Positions 20,873-29,138 are shown, numbered from the stretch's first letter. The stretch is 64,000 nt of DNA from Oceanimonas baumannii (GCF_002245495.1 NZ_NQJF01000008.1:62001-126000); one strand, 5' to 3'. Numbers and translations are program-made. Notes: generated by a model not told the origin, from the letters alone.

Positions 20873-21781
20873 ATGGATCTGGATTTAAACGCAGCGCGTT
20901 GTTTTGTAAAAGTGGCAGAGCTGGGCAGCTTTACTCAGGCCGCTCACCTGCTGGGTTTGACCCAACCAGGCATTTCCAAAGCGGTGAACCGGCTGGAGTC
21001 TCAGCTGGGGGCAAAGCTGATCCACCGCAGCACCCGGCACATTCGGTTGACCGAAGACGGACAGCTGCTGTTGAAGCGTATTCAGCCACTTGTTTACGGC
21101 TTTGAAGAAGCCCACAGTGAGCTGAAGTTCAGCAAGACCACGCCTGTGGGCTGTTTAAAACTGAGCGCCCCCTCTGCATTGGGGCGGCCACTGATGATAC
21201 CCATTGTCACCCTGCTAACGGAGCAATACCCCGAACTGCGTGTTGAGCTGTCGCTAACCGATCACAAGGTGCAGGTGTTTGATGAAGGATTCGATGCCGT
21301 GCTGCGATTTGGCACCATAGACGATGAGCGTTTGGTGGCTTTTGCGTTACAGGATGCCGAATGGGTCACCGTTGCCTCGCCCGCATACCTGGCCAGGCAG
21401 GGGGTGCCCTCTCATCCTGGTGAATTAAGCCGGTTTAACTGTTTGCACGTGAAGCCGCGCACCCGAAGCGGCACATGGCCATGGAAGTTCCGTGTCGATA
21501 ACAACACCACGGAATACCATCAGTTGGCAGGAAATGTGTGTTTTGATCATGGCGACCCACTGGTTGATGCTGCACTACAGGGATTAGGGATCGTTCAGGT
21601 GCTGCGCTGTGTGGTCGCCGACAAACTGGCAAATGGTGAGCTGAAAGAAATCCTGGCTGAGTTTCGCCCTCAAGCGCTCGCATTTCATTTGCTTTATCCG
21701 CCATCACGCCAACGATCGGCCAAACTGACGGTATTGCGGGAGGCATTGCTCCAGCGCTGGGGGGCTAAAGCCCATGAATAA
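20873..21781 (+). CDS. LysR-family transcriptional regulator
   Basis: 302 residues. The N-terminal winged helix reads GSFTQAAHLLGLTQPGISKAV at about residues 18-38, with the wing ending RSTRHIRLTEDGQ. The effector domain follows from about residue 90 (GCLKLSAPSALGRPLM, a CrgA/AaeR-group hallmark). Its gene diverges from the MFS exporter gene, so it probably controls that three-gene run. It is the last gene before the AT-rich cassette region. Confidence 0.88.
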   Translation: MDLDLNAARCFVKVAELGSFTQAAHLLGLTQPGISKAVNRLESQLGAKLIHRSTRHIRLTEDGQLLLKRIQPLVYGFEEAHSELKFSKTTPVGCLKLSAPSALGRPLMIPIVTLLTEQYPELRVELSLTDHKVQVFDEGFDAVLRFGTIDDERLVAFALQDAEWVTVASPAYLARQGVPSHPGELSRFNCLHVKPRTRSGTWPWKFRVDNNTTEYHQLAGNVCFDHGDPLVDAALQGLGIVQVLRCVVADKLANGELKEILAEFRPQALAFHLLYPPSRQRSAKLTVLREALLQRWGAKAHE

Positions 21782-21984
21782 ATGACAAAACCTGCTGTGT
21801 TAATAGGCATAAAAACGTGTAACAGACACCAGCCTGACGCGGCTGTAACCGCCATCCACTGCATTCTTCGCCGCCCCCTCATAACACATCCACAAAGCCA
21901 GACGCGGACATGCACAAGATAATAAAGGCGAGCAGAACCACCGGAAACATGTACAGATTAATCACGACACTTTGTATTTCACAC

Positions 21985-22419
21985 TTATTTTTGCGAAATT
22001 TGGTTAACACGGTAACTCATTGCCAGTGTGATATCTTCGCCTTCTCGTGCCTTAGCGTATTTCAATGTAACTACATCTGCACCAATGGCGGCTGCAGCAT
22101 TACGAATAAAATGGTCTCTTTCTTCATCTGAAACCGACTGATATTCATACAACACTGTCATTCCGACTTTGGTTGCACTCGGTGAAACACTGTTTACAAC
22201 TTTAACATTTTCCATTGAGGTGGCACTGAACTTTTCTTCGCAAGGCAGGCTGAGAGAGTACCACTTCTCGTCATCAGAGAGCATCATAAACACTCCCGTC
22301 ATGTAGTCATTCTCACAATAATTAATATAGGGCTCGAAAGTAACGGGTAACTTTTCTCTTGGTGCATCACACCCACTCAAAACCAGCACTCCTGCTATTG
22401 CAATCGTTTTCTTTATCAC
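21985..22419 (-). CDS. Small lipoprotein of unknown function, possible distal integron cassette
   Basis: 144 residues if started at GTG (MIKKTIAIAG), which has GAGGA six bases upstream; an ATG two codons earlier leaves no gap for a ribosome site. The lipobox VLVLSGCDAP predicts lipidation. The segment NAAAAIGADVVTLKYA resembles the conserved part of DUF4156-type lipoproteins, a tentative match. It is AT-rich and leftward like the cassettes to its right, but I see no clear attC beside it, so membership of the array is uncertain. Confidence 0.7.
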   Translation of the reverse strand: MIKKTIAIAGVLVLSGCDAPREKLPVTFEPYINYCENDYMTGVFMMLSDDEKWYSLSLPCEEKFSATSMENVKVVNSVSPSATKVGMTVLYEYQSVSDEERDHFIRNAAAAIGADVVTLKYAKAREGEDITLAMSYRVNQISQK

Positions 22420-22619
22420 TATCATTCCTCAAACATTATGTTGTTAAGAATATCTAAAAATTAGTTTACACTCTGGCGGTCTATGATTCCAGAGAACGGC
22501 TTTTATCTTGAAGTCGCTACTGTACGTTTTCCTGCTTCGCAAGCTGATATGGCTTACCTATCTGCATTATCGAAGTATATCTGTTAAAGCGGGTAGACCC
22601 ACACTTGACTGGATTGACT

Positions 22620-23561
22620 TTAGCCAGGGCTGCCAAGCTTTGACTTAAGCCATATATTTATATCATTTATGACCAGGGCGCGCTTGCTTTCTCCCTCTAT
22701 ATTCTCAAAGCCATGATCAAGATCTTTGTATGTGCGATAATCAATATTCTCTTTCCCCATATTTATAAGTGCCTGCACCATTTCATCGACTTTTTGAGGG
22801 GAAACAGATAAATCCCTTCCTCCTTGAATGACAAGTAAAGGCGTATTCACTCCCTTGAGAATTTCAAGCTGGTCAATGGATAGCATTTGATGCCACCAAT
22901 CGTAACCATGCCCACTTACTTCAAGATCCGATTGTTCACTATTCAGAATATGATTATAAAACCCTCGAAACCCCTGAACACTCTCTGCTGCCTCATCGTT
23001 ACTTTCAGATCCTGACTTAATACTATGCAGAACATCATCAATGAATCTTCGTCCACCTCCATTAAAAGAAACCGTCGCATTTACATCATCAATTCTTGTG
23101 GTCACCAGATTCGCAATAACAGCTCCCTCGCTACCTCCAAATACAATGAGGTTAAGGTATTTGTTGTCTTTCCGCACAATATCAAGAACAGCCTGAATGT
23201 CTGCTACTCGCTGCTCAGGGCTATCGTTATGAATATATTGGGACGGACAATCTTTCCGCTCAGCATCCGAGCTAAAGCTTAAATCTTTGTTAATACCATA
23301 TTTATCTACTAGCAGGACATCGGCTTCTGGCCAGACATTCTTATATTCAGTAAATATTGACTCGTTTTTCAGAACCGTATTGCAGTCAGAGCCCTGAAGG
23401 ATTAACAATAATGTATCACTTGGTGTGCCATTTGGTTCATGAATAAGATAGTAAGTTATATGAGATCCATCGTCCCTGCTGGCAGTATAAGTACTTACAT
23501 GCTGGGCACTCACAGAAACAGTTGAAAAAAGAAGAACCAAGAACATGACACTGAGTTTCAT
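22620..23561 (-). CDS. Exported alpha/beta hydrolase, integron cassette gene
   Basis: 313 residues from the ATG of MKLSVMFLVLL, with a signal peptide ending near VSVSA. The nucleophile elbow is FGGSEGAVIA (GxSxG type, near residue 143). The acid and histidine are likely in QGGRDLSVSP and YKDLDHGFENI, completing a catalytic triad. The fold is that of prolyl-oligopeptidase or acyl-thioesterase-like hydrolases; the substrate is unknown. It is AT-rich, leftward, and preceded by a candidate attC. Confidence 0.78.
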   Translation of the reverse strand: MKLSVMFLVLLFSTVSVSAQHVSTYTASRDDGSHITYYLIHEPNGTPSDTLLLILQGSDCNTVLKNESIFTEYKNVWPEADVLLVDKYGINKDLSFSSDAERKDCPSQYIHNDSPEQRVADIQAVLDIVRKDNKYLNLIVFGGSEGAVIANLVTTRIDDVNATVSFNGGGRRFIDDVLHSIKSGSESNDEAAESVQGFRGFYNHILNSEQSDLEVSGHGYDWWHQMLSIDQLEILKGVNTPLLVIQGGRDLSVSPQKVDEMVQALINMGKENIDYRTYKDLDHGFENIEGESKRALVINDINIWLKSKLGSPG

Positions 23562-23569
23562 TTTGTAAT

Positions 23570-23650
23570 CCCTAACTTTAGACCAAGCTGCACTGTGCAG
23601 CAGCGGCCGCTGGGAGGCCACAGGATGCTGCAACCCCTTGGCTTAAATAG
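23570..23650 (-). repeat. Candidate degenerate attC site after the LysE cassette
   Basis: Read leftward, an arm with TTTAAGCCAAGG and TTGCA pairs with TGCAGCTTGG...TTTAG, and the far end is AAGTTAGGG, which matches the GTTRRRY core in its first six positions. An inner CAGCGGCCGCTG palindrome lies between. The terminal boxes are less canonical than in the sites further right. Confidence 0.45.
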
Positions 23651-23680
23651 CTTGAATGGAAAAATAGCTTACAAATTTTA

Positions 23681-24292
23681 TCAGGCTAACGTTTCGAAGA
23701 TTTCCATCACAACGGGAACCACCGACAAAATCAATAATCCTGACATAGTAAAATTAAATCTGGCTCGGCTTCTTGAGCTATTGAGTGCGTTTTTTAATAA
23801 AGAGCCGAACACCAGCCACACTCCCACACAGGGAAATGAGACAACAAAGAACGTAAAAGCAATCACAATATTTTGACTAAAAAAATTAGCACCAACCGTC
23901 GTAAAGGCAGCAAGGGCTCCTGAGGCAACTACCCACGCTTTGGCATTAACCCACTGAAATAATGCACCTTTCATAAATGAAAATGGCTTACTTTGCTTGT
24001 CTGACTCCACACCTCCGGCAGAACTCGCGATGAGATATGCCAGATACAGCAAATACATAACACCGACACATTTAATAATAAAATGGAGATTCGGAAACAT
24101 ATCGAACAACTGTGAAAAACCCAAACCTACCAACAAGAGCATCACAGTAAATCCAACACAGATCCCCGTTAAAAGAGGAAGACTTTTTCTGACACCAAAG
24201 TTCACCCCAGAGGTCATTACCATTATATTATTTGGACCAGGAGTCACTGACGACGAAACTGCAAATAAAACAACAGCAAATAAGTAATCCAT
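23681..24292 (-). CDS. LysE/RhtB-family amino-acid exporter, integron cassette gene
   Basis: 203 residues from the ATG of MDYLFAVVLFA, which has AAGGA seven bases upstream; a longer frame has no such site. Family signatures are AVSSSVTPGPNNIMVMTSG (about 10-28), then GICVGFTVMLLLVGLG, with six hydrophobic helices. Members export amino acids, homoserine lactones or similar compounds by proton exchange. It lies in the leftward AT-rich array, downstream of the IS3-interrupted attC. Confidence 0.86.
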   Translation of the reverse strand: MDYLFAVVLFAVSSSVTPGPNNIMVMTSGVNFGVRKSLPLLTGICVGFTVMLLLVGLGFSQLFDMFPNLHFIIKCVGVMYLLYLAYLIASSAGGVESDKQSKPFSFMKGALFQWVNAKAWVVASGALAAFTTVGANFFSQNIVIAFTFFVVSFPCVGVWLVFGSLLKNALNSSRSRARFNFTMSGLLILSVVPVVMEIFETLA

Positions 24293-24354
24293 ATAGTTAT
24301 CCTTACTAAGACATCGCTTAAAATACATAAGGGCTGTTAAAAGTGGATCGAATT

Positions 24355-24477
24355 CATGTTAGCGCTGACCTTGAACTCATCCGCGTATCACCAGGTTTTC
24401 TTCTGGTTCTTTTACGCTGGCATTTCTCACCTCGTCTTCGTTTGACGGAGGTGTCTACTAAATCGGGGGGAACTACA
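24355..24477 (-). mobile_element. Relic of an IS3-family insertion sequence (left end and orfA start)
   Basis: Read leftward, the segment starts TGTAGTTCCCCCCGATTT followed by AGTAGACACC, which looks like an IS3-group terminus. After it comes an A-rich start with QRKRTRRK in one frame and YADEFKVSA in another, the hallmark beginning of IS3 OrfA proteins split by frameshift and stops. Only about 120 bases survive and the right end is gone. It begins inside an attC arm (24478-24503). Confidence 0.6.
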
Positions 24478-24503
24478 ATGCCCTCTTGAAGCGCTTTTTA
24501 TGC
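24478..24503 (-). repeat. Half attC site interrupted by the IS3 relic
   Basis: Directly after the stop of the 24506 gene, the leftward strand reads GCATAAAAAGCGCTTCAAG then AGGGC, much like the 5' arm of a Vibrio-type attC. The complementary arm is missing because the IS relic begins at 24477. Confidence 0.5.
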
Positions 24504-24505
24504 TT

Positions 24506-25498
24506 TTATTTCAGCACTCCCTTAAGGTAATCCACAATAATTGTACCCAGTTTTTCCTGGAACTCTGCACGATTGAAACCGTCAGGATCCTCTGCAATCA
24601 AGCCAAGTTCTGGTTTGAGAAAATCAGGGAATGATGTCAAAAACGAATAATGACCAGCATCAGGTATCATTATGCTAATGAGTTGCTGTTTATTGGGAAG
24701 GCCTTTTTCAATAATATCAGCATTATACGGCTCTGTCACCTCTTTATCTTTCTCTGCCTTCAGCAATAAAACTGGAATATCGACATCATTTAGAGAACCT
24801 TCCGTAGAAAATAACACCCCCACTGGAGCCATTATGATTACGGCCTTAATTCTTGAGTCTTTTTTACTCTTTATGACCGTTTTAGTCATAGAGCCATCAC
24901 GTACAGGCGTACAGTATGGGTCAGTGAGTAAAGGGCTATTCCTGCATATTTTAATCAGGCTACTGGTGTCTCCGACACCTCCTGCGGCTGCGATAGCAGC
25001 ATACCCTCCAACAGAATGCCCCAACACCGCTATTTTATCCGAATCAATGTAAGTATTCAGATCTGATGCATTAAGCAGTGTGTCAATTGCTAAAGTTATA
25101 TGCTTAGGGCGATTAGTATAGTTAGTGACAGAGCCTTCCAATGAATTATCCATATAATTATTCTGAGGATGCAGCGGCATACCAACAATGAAACCATTCT
25201 TTGCCAATGAGATAGCAACATCTTTGTAGGATAAATGACTCCCACCGGAACCATGGGACACTATGACTAATGGATGTTTTCCTTTTAGAACCTCTCCTTC
25301 CACAGCCACATTGAGTTTGAATGGACCTAACTCAACCACTTTGGGCTCAGAACTGGTTGGATAAAACAAAGCCATCGGAAAACCATTACTTTCAATAGAT
25401 GGAGGCACATTTGTCTTATCAAAACCGACTTCATACGCATTAGAAAAAGCAGAAGCAGTTATTAACAACACAACAAAAAACCGAAAAATAAATCTCAT
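24506..25498 (-). CDS. Exported dienelactone hydrolase/PAF-acetylhydrolase-like protein, integron cassette gene
   Basis: 330 residues with a Sec signal peptide (MRFIFRFFVVLLITASAFSNA). The oxyanion region HPLVIVSHGSGGSHLSY (near 75-91) and the nucleophile elbow AVLGHSVGGYAAIAAAGG (near 157-174) mark a serine hydrolase. The histidine is probably in DAGHYSFLTSFPDF. Homologues cleave esters or lactones; the substrate here is unknown. RBS AGGAA lies just upstream. Its attC was later broken by an IS3-like element. Confidence 0.82.
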   Translation of the reverse strand: MRFIFRFFVVLLITASAFSNAYEVGFDKTNVPPSIESNGFPMALFYPTSSEPKVVELGPFKLNVAVEGEVLKGKHPLVIVSHGSGGSHLSYKDVAISLAKNGFIVGMPLHPQNNYMDNSLEGSVTNYTNRPKHITLAIDTLLNASDLNTYIDSDKIAVLGHSVGGYAAIAAAGGVGDTSSLIKICRNSPLLTDPYCTPVRDGSMTKTVIKSKKDSRIKAVIIMAPVGVLFSTEGSLNDVDIPVLLLKAEKDKEVTEPYNADIIEKGLPNKQQLISIMIPDAGHYSFLTSFPDFLKPELGLIAEDPDGFNRAEFQEKLGTIIVDYLKGVLK

Positions 25499-25529
25499 AC
25501 TTTTCCTGGACTTCCTTATTAAGATGAAA

Positions 25530-25647
25530 AGATAACACCCTAAGCAGGGACAGATGTTGCGTTTTTGAGTGCAGCCGATGAAAAACGTGCCCCGCCGCCT
25601 TGGTTTGTTAGGTAATTATTTATTGACACCATAGTCGTTTGTTATGC
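25530..25647 (-). repeat. attC site of the GNAT cassette (with a second, outer R''-like box)
   Basis: Leftward strand: the GNAT stop codon lies in GCATAAC, then CTAACAAACCAAGGCGG forms a second R''-like box. A central ACGTTTTTC...AAAAACG hairpin follows, and the site ends GCTTAGGGTGTTATC, like the R' end of known attC sites. The two R''-like boxes suggest a recombination scar or a fused pair of sites. Confidence 0.7.
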
Positions 25648-26178
25648 CTTGCCCCATTCGGTTCGCAGCACGGCTAAAACTACTGTATCCCACCACTGAT
25701 CTTTGAAAAAGCGATGTTCTCTGAAATGCGCTTCCTGGCGCATACCTAAAGACTTACAGAGCTTAATGGCAGGTAAATTCTTACTGATTGTCTCCGCATA
25801 GATACGATGAACACCGAGCTGCGTAAACCCAAAATCTGCCAAAGCTAAAGCGGCTTCATGGCTAAACTTACTACCCTGAGATGCTCTCGAAAACGCACAT
25901 CCCATCGAAGCTTGCTGATTGTCTTCAAGACGTAAACAAACAGTCCCGATAAATTTCCCTGAGTCTCTGCATTCAATGGCCAGTTGATATGACTTCCTTG
26001 GTTCTTCGGTTGCCTGAGCGATAAACAAGTTTGTAAGTTCTTTATATTTATCAGGATCGCAATCACTTTCGTCATAGAAACGCTGATATTTAGCATCCTG
26101 AGACATAGCAACAAAAGCGCTTTCATCGGCTGGAGTCATATCCCTAAGAACCAGACGCTTAGTCTTGATTTCAAACAT
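25642..26178 (-). CDS. GNAT acetyltransferase (RimJ/RimL-like), integron cassette gene
   Basis: 178 residues from the ATG of MFEIKTKRLVLRDM; a TTG one codon earlier is also possible, and AGAGGGA lies upstream. The N-terminal TKRLVLRDMTPAD and the acetyl-CoA region ASQGSKFSHEAALALADFGF, with the IYAETISKNLPAIKLCKSLGM segment, match the Acetyltransf_3 group that acetylates ribosomal protein N-termini or small molecules. Here the motif-A loop is GSKFS rather than the usual GxGxG/A, so activity may be altered. Its stop codon lies within the attC R'' box. Confidence 0.83.
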   Translation of the reverse strand: MFEIKTKRLVLRDMTPADESAFVAMSQDAKYQRFYDESDCDPDKYKELTNLFIAQATEEPRKSYQLAIECRDSGKFIGTVCLRLEDNQQASMGCAFSRASQGSKFSHEAALALADFGFTQLGVHRIYAETISKNLPAIKLCKSLGMRQEAHFREHRFFKDQWWDTVVLAVLRTEWGKA

Positions 26179-26225
26179 CAAAAGTATCCCTCTTGAACGC
26201 TTTGTATGGACAGGACGCTAATATT

Positions 26226-26433
26226 GCTTAACCTTGAGCAACGTTTTAATTGCCATTCTCTTACCACTTTCCAATGCCAAATGGACTTACCCCGAAATGG
26301 GTGACACGCCCCAGCCTCAAATGGAGGCCTGCTCAAAGACCTCCGGGCTGACGCCACCGAGGTGCGAATGGCGTCAGGTGGGAAGAAAAAACAGCATTAA
26401 ATTAATTATTGACGCCATAGTCGTTTGTTATAC
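26226..26433 (-). repeat. attC-like region of the PhzF cassette
   Basis: The PhzF stop lies in GTATAAC, the first seven-base box, and the region ends GTTAAGC, which fits GTTRRRY exactly. In between are internal palindromes (around ACGCC...GGCGT and GGAGGTC...GGCCTCC). At about 208 bases it is longer than usual attC sites. The first 25 bases repeat those of the neighbouring attC with one mismatch. Confidence 0.6.
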
Positions 26434-27297
26434 GGAGATTTTCTGCTTGCCGACTTTATGAGCAAAACCACCAACCCTAACCTTAATAATTCCCTGGTCA
26501 CTCGACTCCACAGACGCTGTAATTCTTGAAACACACTCCATCGCCCGACCTTGCTCAAAAGTAAAGCTATTCGAATGTGTATTAGGAAGATGTTTGGCTA
26601 AGTAACATGCTAATGCACCGCTCGCACTCCCTGTCGCTGACTCCTCTGGGATCCCAAACAATGGAGCGAAGTTACGACAACTTGCTGTCACTTTACTTGT
26701 TTTTTCACACAGCTCAAAAGCATGGATACTAATTACACCATGTCTTTCACAGAACTCACTGGTTAAATTTTCATTCACTTTAATCTTATCAAGATACCCA
26801 AAAGGCACCGGGACAATAATATCAGGTAAACCTGTTGAAATAACCTCAACTGGTAACCGAGTTGACTCAAGTATTTTCGAGTCTAGTCCAACTAACTCTG
26901 ATATATCCTCATAACTAAACTTTCCACGGCATTCTGGTAACTTCTGCTCCATGACTATATGGCCATTTGCCTCTATGGTTACTACAAGCAAACCTGCTTT
27001 AGTCCTTTGGAGGTATTTACCTTCAGTTATGATCCCGTCTTGATACATTGTCGAAAATGCAGCTAATGTGGCGTGTCCACAGAAATCAACTTCACCTGTT
27101 ATGGTGAAAAAAGACAACTCAAAGTCGGCTTCGTCATCACGAGATACAAACACAGTCTCAGAATACCCAACAGTTTGTGCTATTTTTAATTTTTCTTCGT
27201 TCGACAAGTGATCTGCATGTAGCACTACACCAGCAGGATTCCCACCAGTTCCATTCTCAGTAAAGGAATTAACCAAAAAAGCTTCAACGTTCTTCAA
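26428..27297 (-). CDS. PhzF-family isomerase/epimerase, integron cassette gene
   Basis: 289 residues starting at TTG (KNVEAFLVNSFT); ACGGAG lies 9 bases upstream and no in-frame ATG is closer. PhzF-like proteins have two diaminopimelate-epimerase-like halves. The N-terminal GGNPAGVVLHAD, the catalytic glutamate in GYSETVFVS and the FCGHATLAA loop are all present, as is the SATGSASGALACYLA motif in the C-terminal half. The natural substrate is unknown; phenazine genes are not in view. Confidence 0.86.
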   Translation of the reverse strand: MKNVEAFLVNSFTENGTGGNPAGVVLHADHLSNEEKLKIAQTVGYSETVFVSRDDEADFELSFFTITGEVDFCGHATLAAFSTMYQDGIITEGKYLQRTKAGLLVVTIEANGHIVMEQKLPECRGKFSYEDISELVGLDSKILESTRLPVEVISTGLPDIIVPVPFGYLDKIKVNENLTSEFCERHGVISIHAFELCEKTSKVTASCRNFAPLFGIPEESATGSASGALACYLAKHLPNTHSNSFTFEQGRAMECVSRITASVESSDQGIIKVRVGGFAHKVGKQKISV

Positions 27298-27321
27298 TAT
27301 TCATATCTCCGTATAATGTCC

Positions 27322-27400
27322 TGCTAAACGGCGAGCGTTAGCAAGTCCGGTGCAGTCTGCGCTTTTTTCGGCCGGAACGAATTTGAGCGGCTTGTCATGC
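27322..27400 (-). repeat. attC site of the CsaA cassette
   Basis: Leftward strand: GCATGAC at the csaA stop, then AAGCCGCTCAAATTC and GTTCCGG, a loop with GAAAAAAGCGCAG, CACCGGAC as the returning arm, and GCCGTTTAGC at the end. The paired TTCCGG/CCGGAC arms and seven-base terminal boxes fit an attC, with a less conserved R'' box. Confidence 0.6.
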
Positions 27401-27733
27401 CAACCGAGCGCCATTTGGCAGCTCCATATCAACGCTGGAAAGCACAACAGAACCATCAGGCCGATGCAACCCAGTGACTAAACATTCAGACATGATGGGG
27501 CCAATTTGTTTTGGTGGGAAGTTTACGACTGCCAGCACCTGCTTACCCAATAGTTCTTCTTTGGTGTATAAGTCAGTGATTTGCGCACTAGACTTTTTGA
27601 TTCCGAGCTCTTCCCCAAAATCCACTTGTAACTTGTAAGCAGGGCGGCGAGCTTCTGGAAAGTCTTCCACATCGACAATGGTTCCAACGCGGATATCAAC
27701 TTTTTGAAAATCACTCCAATCAATATGTTCCAT
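27395..27733 (-). CDS. CsaA-like tRNA-binding domain protein, integron cassette gene
   Basis: 112 residues forming a single OB-fold tRNA-binding domain, as in CsaA and the MetRS C-terminus. Typical stretches are DFQKVDIRVGTIVDVEDFPEARRPAYKL (residues 7-34), SSAQITDLYTKEELLGKQVLAVVNFPPKQI and DGSVVLSSVDMELPNGARLA. CsaA is described as an export-related chaperone in Bacillus; function here is unproven. It is a compact one-gene cassette with an attC directly after the stop. Confidence 0.9.
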   Translation of the reverse strand: MEHIDWSDFQKVDIRVGTIVDVEDFPEARRPAYKLQVDFGEELGIKKSSAQITDLYTKEELLGKQVLAVVNFPPKQIGPIMSECLVTGLHRPDGSVVLSSVDMELPNGARLA

Positions 27734-27782
27734 AATTTACCTTAAGTACTTTGTGTGTCTACTGTTCGAGGGTAACTCTGGC

Positions 27783-27855
27783 AACTAACGCCGCGCTCTG
27801 CGGCAAATTTGGAGCGTAGCGGAAAATTTGTCCGACAGCAGCGCCTTGTTAGGGC
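27783..27855 (-). repeat. attC site of the two-gene cassette
   Basis: The clearest attC in the window. Leftward it reads CCCTAACAAGGCGC at the 5' box, GGACAAATTTTCCGCTACG, CTCCAAATTTGCCGC on the return, and GCGGCGTTAGTT at the 3' box. Box pairs are mirror-matched (TAACAAGGCGC against GCGCGGCGTTA) with the usual AAATTT-rich inner arms. Confidence 0.85.
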
Positions 27856-27863
27856 TTACTTTT

Positions 27864-28601
27864 CTACAGTACGTCAAGTGTAGGTATGCAGAACATGCGG
27901 CCCTCAACATGATGTCCCTCTTCGTTATTTACCTTCTTTCCGGTTTTTTCCCAAGTAAAATAATCAATTTCATTACCATCATCATCTGAGGTCTTTGTAA
28001 TTATGCATCTTCGGTCACGAGGGTTTTCTACGAATGCAAAATGATCAACTCTTACAATATTTCGATCTATCCGCTGACATAAACTACCCATATAAATTTC
28101 ATTTTCCACATGATCACATTCAGAAAATGGAGCATGGCATACAGAGCATTTTCCAACGGTTTCAACAAAGCCTGGACTATTGTAAATTTTCCATCCGGGA
28201 AACAGCGATTGTTCGGCACCTTTTAGGCGAGCTTCAAGGTTTCTAACCCCTTCGTAATCATTTAGCCTCAAAGCGATAGCCGTATACTCCTGCGCATCGA
28301 CTAAGTGAGTCCAAGCATTCTCAAAGCTACATTCCTTGAGCTCTATCCACATAAGGAGAGAAGATCTTAGAGCATGAATCATGCACTGCATGTGGAAAAA
28401 CTGATTAGCAACTGGTTCGTTATTTTTTTCAATTGCTTGAGACTTATACTGCTTAATAGCTACCAGATAATTGTCGCACTCCGCAACTTTCTGACGCTGC
28501 GTTTCAATGGACCTAGTATAGAAGCTAAATTTTCCACAAGAATCTATAAACTCGCAGTACGCTTCGTGAATTTCATCATAAGAGACTCTTTTCTCATTCA
28601 T
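27864..28601 (-). CDS. Unrecognised protein with a cysteine-histidine metal-binding cluster, integron cassette gene
   Basis: 245 residues. The N-terminal half (1-140) is mostly helical and rich in Glu and Gln. The segment CSVCHAPFSECDHVENEIYMGSLCQRI (CxxC, CDH, then Cys, about 153-179) looks like a treble-clef or zinc-knuckle site of the kind found in phage-related or defence-associated proteins. I recognise no named family. It overlaps the upstream gene by 8 bases, so the two are made together from one cassette. Confidence 0.7.
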   Translation of the reverse strand: MNEKRVSYDEIHEAYCEFIDSCGKFSFYTRSIETQRQKVAECDNYLVAIKQYKSQAIEKNNEPVANQFFHMQCMIHALRSSLLMWIELKECSFENAWTHLVDAQEYTAIALRLNDYEGVRNLEARLKGAEQSLFPGWKIYNSPGFVETVGKCSVCHAPFSECDHVENEIYMGSLCQRIDRNIVRVDHFAFVENPRDRRCIITKTSDDDGNEIDYFTWEKTGKKVNNEEGHHVEGRMFCIPTLDVL

Positions 28602-29061
28602 CCTTGTTACTCTTACTAACGACTTTATTTATCGATTCTTCGAGTTTATCTAACCCCTCTAGACCACCTTCATAGGATATTTCTGTTAATTTTGACGTCT
28701 TCGTTTCCTTATGAATAACCTTTAATCGGATATTGGGTTTATCCGAGCTTTTAAAAAAGTCAGTAACGTAATTCGCAATAACTCCGCACATGATAGATAC
28801 CAATTCAGGATTCTGTAGCAGAGCCGATGATGAGATAAATAGGAGAGGCCCAAACCAATCACCAGAACGTTGCTCGACCAACATTTCAGGCTCAGTAAAG
28901 TACTTAATATCAAGCTTATCTCTAGAGTATTTATAAAACGATATTGTTGTCGAGTGATACTCATATCCTTCATCTGATTGATAGTTGTGCGGAAGAATAA
29001 CAACATCCTCAGAACTATAATCAAATTGTGGAGCATCTATTTCTTTAACTGTGATTTCCAT
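28594..29061 (-). CDS. Unrecognised protein with an EACC1-like C-terminal region, first integron cassette gene
   Basis: 155 residues from the ATG of MEITVKEIDAP, preceded by AGAGG and placed just inside the attI-like boundary at 29093-29100. The frame stays open upstream to an unlikely TTG at 29133. The C-terminal part (SIMCGVIANYVTDFFKSS, then a short LKVIHKET strand pair and LEESINKVV) has the layout of the small effector-associated constant components found beside defence effectors, but this is an impression only. It overlaps the next gene by 8 bases. Confidence 0.62.
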   Translation of the reverse strand: MEITVKEIDAPQFDYSSEDVVILPHNYQSDEGYEYHSTTISFYKYSRDKLDIKYFTEPEMLVEQRSGDWFGPLLFISSSALLQNPELVSIMCGVIANYVTDFFKSSDKPNIRLKVIHKETKTSKLTEISYEGGLEGLDKLEESINKVVSKSNKDE

Positions 29062-29092
29062 ATGACCTCTTTGGGATCGTGATGAACTCGGG

Positions 29093-29138
29093 GCCCTAAC
29101 AATTGTATATTGACCCGGCTCAATAACAAGCAACCGGG
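29093..29138 (-). other. Candidate attI/first-cassette boundary
   Basis: Leftward strand: AATTGTTAGGGCC contains the cassette-joining core GTTRRR, the same core sequence as in G/TTAGGC of class 1 attI. Just before it is the partly palindromic CCCGGTTGCTTG...GAGCCGGG, a plausible extra integrase-binding arm. The first cassette gene starts 32 bases after the core. There is no integrase to test it against. Confidence 0.45.

Noticed and set aside
29062-29133. N-terminal extension of the first cassette gene to TTG at 29133
   Set aside because: It would cross the attI-like core at 29093-29100 and has a rare start; the ATG at 29061 has AGAGG upstream. The open frame is noted but not used.
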